From assembly GCA_959596495.1 (NCBI GenBank), contig CAUFXK010000021.1, forward strand, positions 1-24,980: DNA of 24,980 bases, given 5' to 3'. Every line of letters starts with the position of its first letter. Position 1 is the stretch's first letter. Origin of the DNA: an uncultured Collinsella sp. (GTDB lineage Bacteria; Actinomycetota; Coriobacteriia; Coriobacteriales; Coriobacteriaceae). Positions 22,315-24,980 of the stretch are shown here, piece by piece. The position numbers and the translations under genes were made by a program. Below the pieces are notes generated by a model. That model was given only the letters and a program-made list of their open reading frames with translations. It had not been told where the DNA came from and did no database searches.

Positions 22315-22812
22315 TCCAGCCAATTACACCAGGGCTCTAGTCATGCAGGTAAATCCAATCCATGACGGGAAATAGGTCCTTTTCTCTAGCTCGACGTCTT
22401 TCGGAGCTTGACGATTTGGACTGATGGAGGCGAGAAGTCCCTCACCGCGCCAATACCTGACGATTGCGCTATGGGCATCTCTCCGACCCTTTGAATCACC
22501 CCTTGTTACGCCACCCGCTACGAACCCCGGCGGAAACCAGGGAGTCATTAAAGGAGCGACCTGCGGTTTTGCGAATCAATTGAGTCATTCCCTAAATCGC
22601 GAATCAAGGGCCTGATTCGCCCAAATTGTGCACGAATCAGCCCTTGGGCGGCGCGATGCGACACGCATCGACAACACTCGGACTGGATTAGTCGCTGAGT
22701 GGGAATAGCGGGAACTGGCTTCTAAACTCGCGTTCTGGTGCTGTCGAGTACCGCCTGATGCTGTTTCGGCGTCGCCACAGAGCAAAGCCACCAGCGAAAT
22801 AACGGGAATAAC
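22315..22812. other. Gene-free stretch upstream of the MerR gene's 3' end
   Basis: No gene can be supported. Contents: CCTGCGGTTTTGCGAAT (22560 onward), related to DNA inside the two long repeats; a long hairpin with arms AAGGGCCTGATTCG (22606-22619) and CGAATCAGCCCTT (22633-22645), one base bulged; the shared boundary-like motif GAGTGGGAATA near 22697; and CAAAGCCACCAGCGA (22783-22797), an exact match to 2956-2970 before the guaA terminator. It looks like a third, degenerate piece of the intergenic repeat family. Confidence 0.5.
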
Positions 22813-22849
22813 AGCCTCTGGACCCTCTGGCTCGGAGGCTTTCTTTTTC
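22813..22849 (+). terminator. Intrinsic terminator without an upstream gene
   Basis: AGCCTC (22813-22818) pairs with GAGGCT (22835-22840) and TTTCTTTTT follows. No plus-strand gene precedes it for over 600 bp, so it is probably left from a deleted gene or is part of the repeat. Confidence 0.55.
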
Positions 22850-22900
22850 GTTCTGCTCGGAAAGAGCCCCTTGCCAAAGCCCCTTGAGCATCGGGTGGTA

Positions 22901-23341
22901 TTATTGAGCGTGGGCGTTATCGTAGGTATCTTTGATTTCTTCTGGCAAATTGTCGGGAATCATGGCCCTTAGCTCGGCCTCGTTTTCGCCCTGACTCAGC
23001 TGCCCGTAGAACCAGCATTTGTACTTCAACATGTCCAGCGCACGGTTCATGTTCGCGATCTCCGACTCCATGTGGGCCTTTCGCTCCTCGAACATGGCCT
23101 TGCGTTTGGGGTATGTTGAGGGACCCTCCGCGCACCATTCCATGAACAGCCGGATGTCCTTGATCTCCATCCCCGCCTTCTTTAGGCATTCGATGACCCG
23201 AAGCCCCTCGAGTTCCGTATCGCTGAACCGGCGAATGCCGGACGCCCGCTCCAGCCCCGGGAACAATCCCTGTTTGTCGTAATATCGCAGCGTAGAAGTG
23301 GGCAAACCGAACATCTCCGACACTTGTCCGATTGTGTACAT
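22901..23341 (-). CDS. MerR-family transcriptional regulator
   Basis: 146 residues. The N-terminal winged helix is classical MerR: MYTIGQVSEMFGLPTSTLRY, then YDKQGLFPGLERASGIRRFS and LKKAGMEIKDIRLFM. A dimerisation coiled coil follows (about 80-118) and then a variable tail (IPDNLPEEIKDTYDNAHAQ). The metal-binding cysteines of true MerR/CueR proteins are absent, as in the group regulating oxidoreductase genes. ATG 23341 has GGAGGAG 2-3 nt upstream. It is divergent from a flavoprotein reductase gene and shares with it a 19-bp-spacer promoter carrying a perfect operator (23373-23403), so it almost certainly controls that gene. The inducing signal is unknown. Confidence 0.92.
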   Translation of the reverse strand: MYTIGQVSEMFGLPTSTLRYYDKQGLFPGLERASGIRRFSDTELEGLRVIECLKKAGMEIKDIRLFMEWCAEGPSTYPKRKAMFEERKAHMESEIANMNRALDMLKYKCWFYGQLSQGENEAELRAMIPDNLPEEIKDTYDNAHAQ

Positions 23342-23372
23342 GGCTCCTCCGAATAAATCTTAAGTTCATTCC

Positions 23373-23403
23373 TTGACCTAAAGTTAGGTTTAGGTATTAC
23401 CTT
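23373..23403 (+). promoter_or_regulatory. MerR-type promoter/operator with 19-bp spacer
   Basis: -35 TTGACC (23373-23378) and -10 TACCTT (23398-23403) are 19 bp apart. Between them is a perfect dyad ACCTAAA-gttagg-TTTAGGT (23376-23395). The overlong spacer with an operator inside is the hallmark of MerR activation by DNA untwisting. An alternative -10, TATTAC (23395-23400), at 16 bp is possible. Confidence 0.75.
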
Positions 23404-23445
23404 CATTCTCGTTAATAAAACAGAGAATGCAAGGGATGTTTCGTA

Positions 23446-23985
23446 ATGAGCAAAAAGGTTTTGATAGTCTCTTCAAGTCAACGAAAGAATGGCAATTCCG
23501 AGACGTTGGCGGACGCTTTCGCCAACGGTGCGCGGGAAGCGGGCCATAGCGTTGAGACCGTGCGCCTGCGCGAAAAGCAAATAGGCTTCTGCAGGGGCTG
23601 CCTTGCCTGCCTAAAGCTGGGTCACTGCGTTATCCAAGACGATGCCGTGGAAATTGCCGCCAAGATGCACGACGCCGATGTTCTGGTGTTCGCAACGCCC
23701 GTCTACTACTACAGCGTCTGTGGCCAGCTCAAGACCATGCTCGACCGCGCCAACCCGCTATTTGGCTCCGATTATGCATTCAGCGAGGCGTATCTATTGG
23801 CAACGGCGGCGGAGGACGGGCGCTCAACCTTCGACGGCGCGAAAAAGGCAGTGCAGGGATGGGTTGACTGTTTCTCCCGTTGCACGCTTGTTGGTACGGT
23901 TTTCGCCGGCGGCGTAAACGGCGTGGGCGATATCGCCGGGCATCCTGCTCTGGAGCAGGCGCGGCGAATGGGCATGAGAGTCTAG
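23446..23985 (+). CDS. Flavodoxin-fold iron-sulfur flavoprotein-like reductase
   Basis: 179 residues. VLIVSSSQRKNGNSETLA (5-22) is the FMN-phosphate loop of the NADPH-dependent FMN reductase/flavodoxin-like fold, and VLVFATPVYYYSVCGQLK contains the second FMN contact region. Cysteines C49, C52, C55 and C61 (FCRGCLACLKLGHC) form CX2CX2CX5C, the compact cluster motif of iron-sulfur flavoproteins (Isf), so a [4Fe-4S] centre is likely. It may be an electron-transfer or quinone/aromatic reductase. ATG 23446 has AAGGGA upstream. Regulated by the divergent MerR protein. The carboxymuconolactone decarboxylase/cupin gene follows after 61 bp without a terminator, suggesting one redox-responsive unit. 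Confidence 0.87.
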   Translation: MSKKVLIVSSSQRKNGNSETLADAFANGAREAGHSVETVRLREKQIGFCRGCLACLKLGHCVIQDDAVEIAAKMHDADVLVFATPVYYYSVCGQLKTMLDRANPLFGSDYAFSEAYLLATAAEDGRSTFDGAKKAVQGWVDCFSRCTLVGTVFAGGVNGVGDIAGHPALEQARRMGMRV

Positions 23986-24046
23986 ACGCGGCTTAGCTGC
24001 ACGGAAGCAGTTTTGCACTCAAAACCATCGACAGGAGGAATCAAAC

Positions 24047-24811
24047 ATGACGATTAAGCAGACGGCAGGCAGAGATGCTCTGGGGGACTTTGCCCCCAAA
24101 TTTGCACAGCTCAATGACGATGTGCTGTTCGGCGAGGTGTGGAGCCGAGAAGACGGGCTTTCCCTTCGAGACCGCAGCGTGGTAACGGTTGTGGCCCTGA
24201 TGGCGCAGGGACTGACGGACTCTTCGTTTCAATATCATCTGATGTCTGCTAAGAACAACGGCGTGACCAGGACGGAGATAGCGGAAATCCTTACGCACGC
24301 GGCGTTTTATGCGGGATGGCCCAAGGCGTGGGCGGCCTTTCGTATGGCGAAGGAGGTCTGGGCGGATGGCGATGCCACCGACGCAAAGGCCGAGCACCAA
24401 AACGAGATGGCCTTTCCCATCGGTGCCCCCAACGATGCATTCGCGAAGTACTTTATCGGGCAAAGCTACCTCGCGCCCCTTTCCACCGAGCAGGTCGGCA
24501 TTTACAACGTTACGTTCGAGCCCGGCTGCCGCAACAACTGGCACATCCATCACGCCAAAAGCGGTGGCGGACAGATTATCGTCTGCGTGGCTGGTCGAGG
24601 GCTTTACCAGGAGTGGGGAAAGCCGGCACAGGAGCTGCGCCCCGGCGACGTGGTCAACATCGCCCCGGGGGTGAAGCACTGGCACGGCGCCGCGCCCGAC
24701 AGCTGGTTCTCGCATCTCGCGTTGGAGGTTCCGGGCGAGGAGACCTCCAACGAGTGGCTGGAGCCCGTGGGCGACGATGCATACCTTAAAGCGACCAACA
24801 AGGAGGCTTAA
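24047..24811 (+). CDS. Carboxymuconolactone decarboxylase-like / cupin fusion
   Basis: 254 residues, AGGAGGAA 7 nt before the ATG. Residues ~30-105 form a CMD/AhpD-like helical domain (LRDRSVVTVVALMAQGLTDS, NGVTRTEIAEILTHAAFYAG); the AhpD CXXC is absent, so it is not a classical peroxidase partner. Residues ~145-235 form a cupin barrel with metal ligands in WHIHHAKSGGG and HWHG and the turn LRPGDVVNIAPGVKHWHG. Such fusions are common in anaerobes beside flavodoxin-like genes under MerR control, as here, and are thought to handle reactive or aromatic small molecules. Substrate unknown. Its TAA overlaps the convergent gene's stop. Confidence 0.9.
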   Translation: MTIKQTAGRDALGDFAPKFAQLNDDVLFGEVWSREDGLSLRDRSVVTVVALMAQGLTDSSFQYHLMSAKNNGVTRTEIAEILTHAAFYAGWPKAWAAFRMAKEVWADGDATDAKAEHQNEMAFPIGAPNDAFAKYFIGQSYLAPLSTEQVGIYNVTFEPGCRNNWHIHHAKSGGGQIIVCVAGRGLYQEWGKPAQELRPGDVVNIAPGVKHWHGAAPDSWFSHLALEVPGEETSNEWLEPVGDDAYLKATNKEA

Positions 24812-24980
24812 GCACCGTCGCCCGTCCGCGCCGCCGAGAGCAGCGCGCCCAAATCTGCCTGAATCGCCTCTGCCTTGCTTCCGAGCTGCAGCGGAGCCGA
24901 GCCGTTCGAGATGTTGACGCTCAACAGGTGCGCATCCGGCAGCTTCGCGGTCATGCTCCAGAACGGGAGCGTGATGATGC
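24808..24980 (-). CDS. Partial gene running off the right edge, unknown
   Basis: A minus-strand frame open to the window end encodes 57 residues that close ...LPFWSMTAKLPDAHLLSVNI, SNGSAPLQLGSKAEAIQADL, GALLSAARTGDGA, with TAA at 24808-24810. The stop shares bases with the stop of the convergent CMD/cupin gene (TTAA, 24808-24811). Third positions are strongly G/C, as expected for real coding sequence here. The 5' part is outside the window, so function cannot be assigned. Confidence 0.6.
   Translation of the reverse strand, partial: IITLPFWSMTAKLPDAHLLSVNISNGSAPLQLGSKAEAIQADLGALLSAARTGDGA

Noticed and set aside
22324..22548. 74-codon minus-strand frame (MTPWFPPGFVAGG...)
   Set aside because: No ribosome site or known motif; it lies in repeat-like DNA.
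1..24980. CRISPR array, tRNA or rRNA genes
   Set aside because: No regularly spaced direct repeats, no cloverleaf with a GTTCRAATC-type T arm and no rRNA-like sequence were found on reading both strands by eye.

Overview
The window looks like chromosome of a high-GC gut actinobacterium of the Coriobacteriia, most likely Collinsella or a close relative. The basis is the GC-rich codon use of guaA and the asparaginase gene, the strong AGGAGG-type ribosome sites and the style of the intergenic repeats. This is recognition from memory, not a database result. Housekeeping genes lie at the left end; most of the rest is accessory DNA with many remnants.

Layout. 1-3030: type I L-asparaginase (-) and, divergently, GMP synthetase guaA (+) with a strong terminator. 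3087-6273: a minus-strand operon with promoter, 11-codon leader peptide (MVGLFRTRMSA), attenuator hairpin, Mef-like MFS pump and MsrD-like ABC-F protein. This is the layout of a macrolide-inducible mef-msr resistance operon. 6350-8000: decayed DNA with two copies of a structured leader, one still joined to a wrecked yjdF gene, a fragment of a DUF4143-type ATPase, and copy A of a ~490-bp repeat. 8083-11000: an N6-adenine DNA methyltransferase gene broken by frameshifts, an IS256-type element and a 16-bp perfect palindrome. 11028-13651: an intact DUF262/DUF1524 (GmrSD-like) gene and an intact TIR-like gene, probably co-transcribed and probably anti-phage. 14129-14915: a DUF3800 gene directly behind a tiny RNA gene that has its own consensus promoter and a strong terminator, an arrangement like type III toxin-antitoxin loci. 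15118-19359: an orphan excisionase-like gene, a HEPN-like/Sel1-repeat protein, a WYL regulator, and a divergent group of a micro-ORF and two small membrane proteins. 19378-19868: copy B of the repeat. 19950-22156: three SAM methyltransferases in one minus-strand operon. 22901-24811: a MerR regulator with a textbook 19-bp-spacer operator, an iron-sulfur-flavoprotein-like reductase and a carboxymuconolactone-decarboxylase/cupin fusion. A convergent partial gene runs off the right edge.

How it fits together. 8083-18314 reads as a defence island in turnover: a dead methyltransferase beside live candidate effectors (DUF262/DUF1524, TIR-like, DUF3800 plus RNA, HEPN-like/Sel1, WYL regulator). The strongest leads for something new are the DUF3800-RNA unit, the leader-peptide-controlled efflux/ABC-F operon, and the repeat whose terminal hairpin differs in sequence but keeps its pairing. 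All functions are inferred from sequence; no searches were run.
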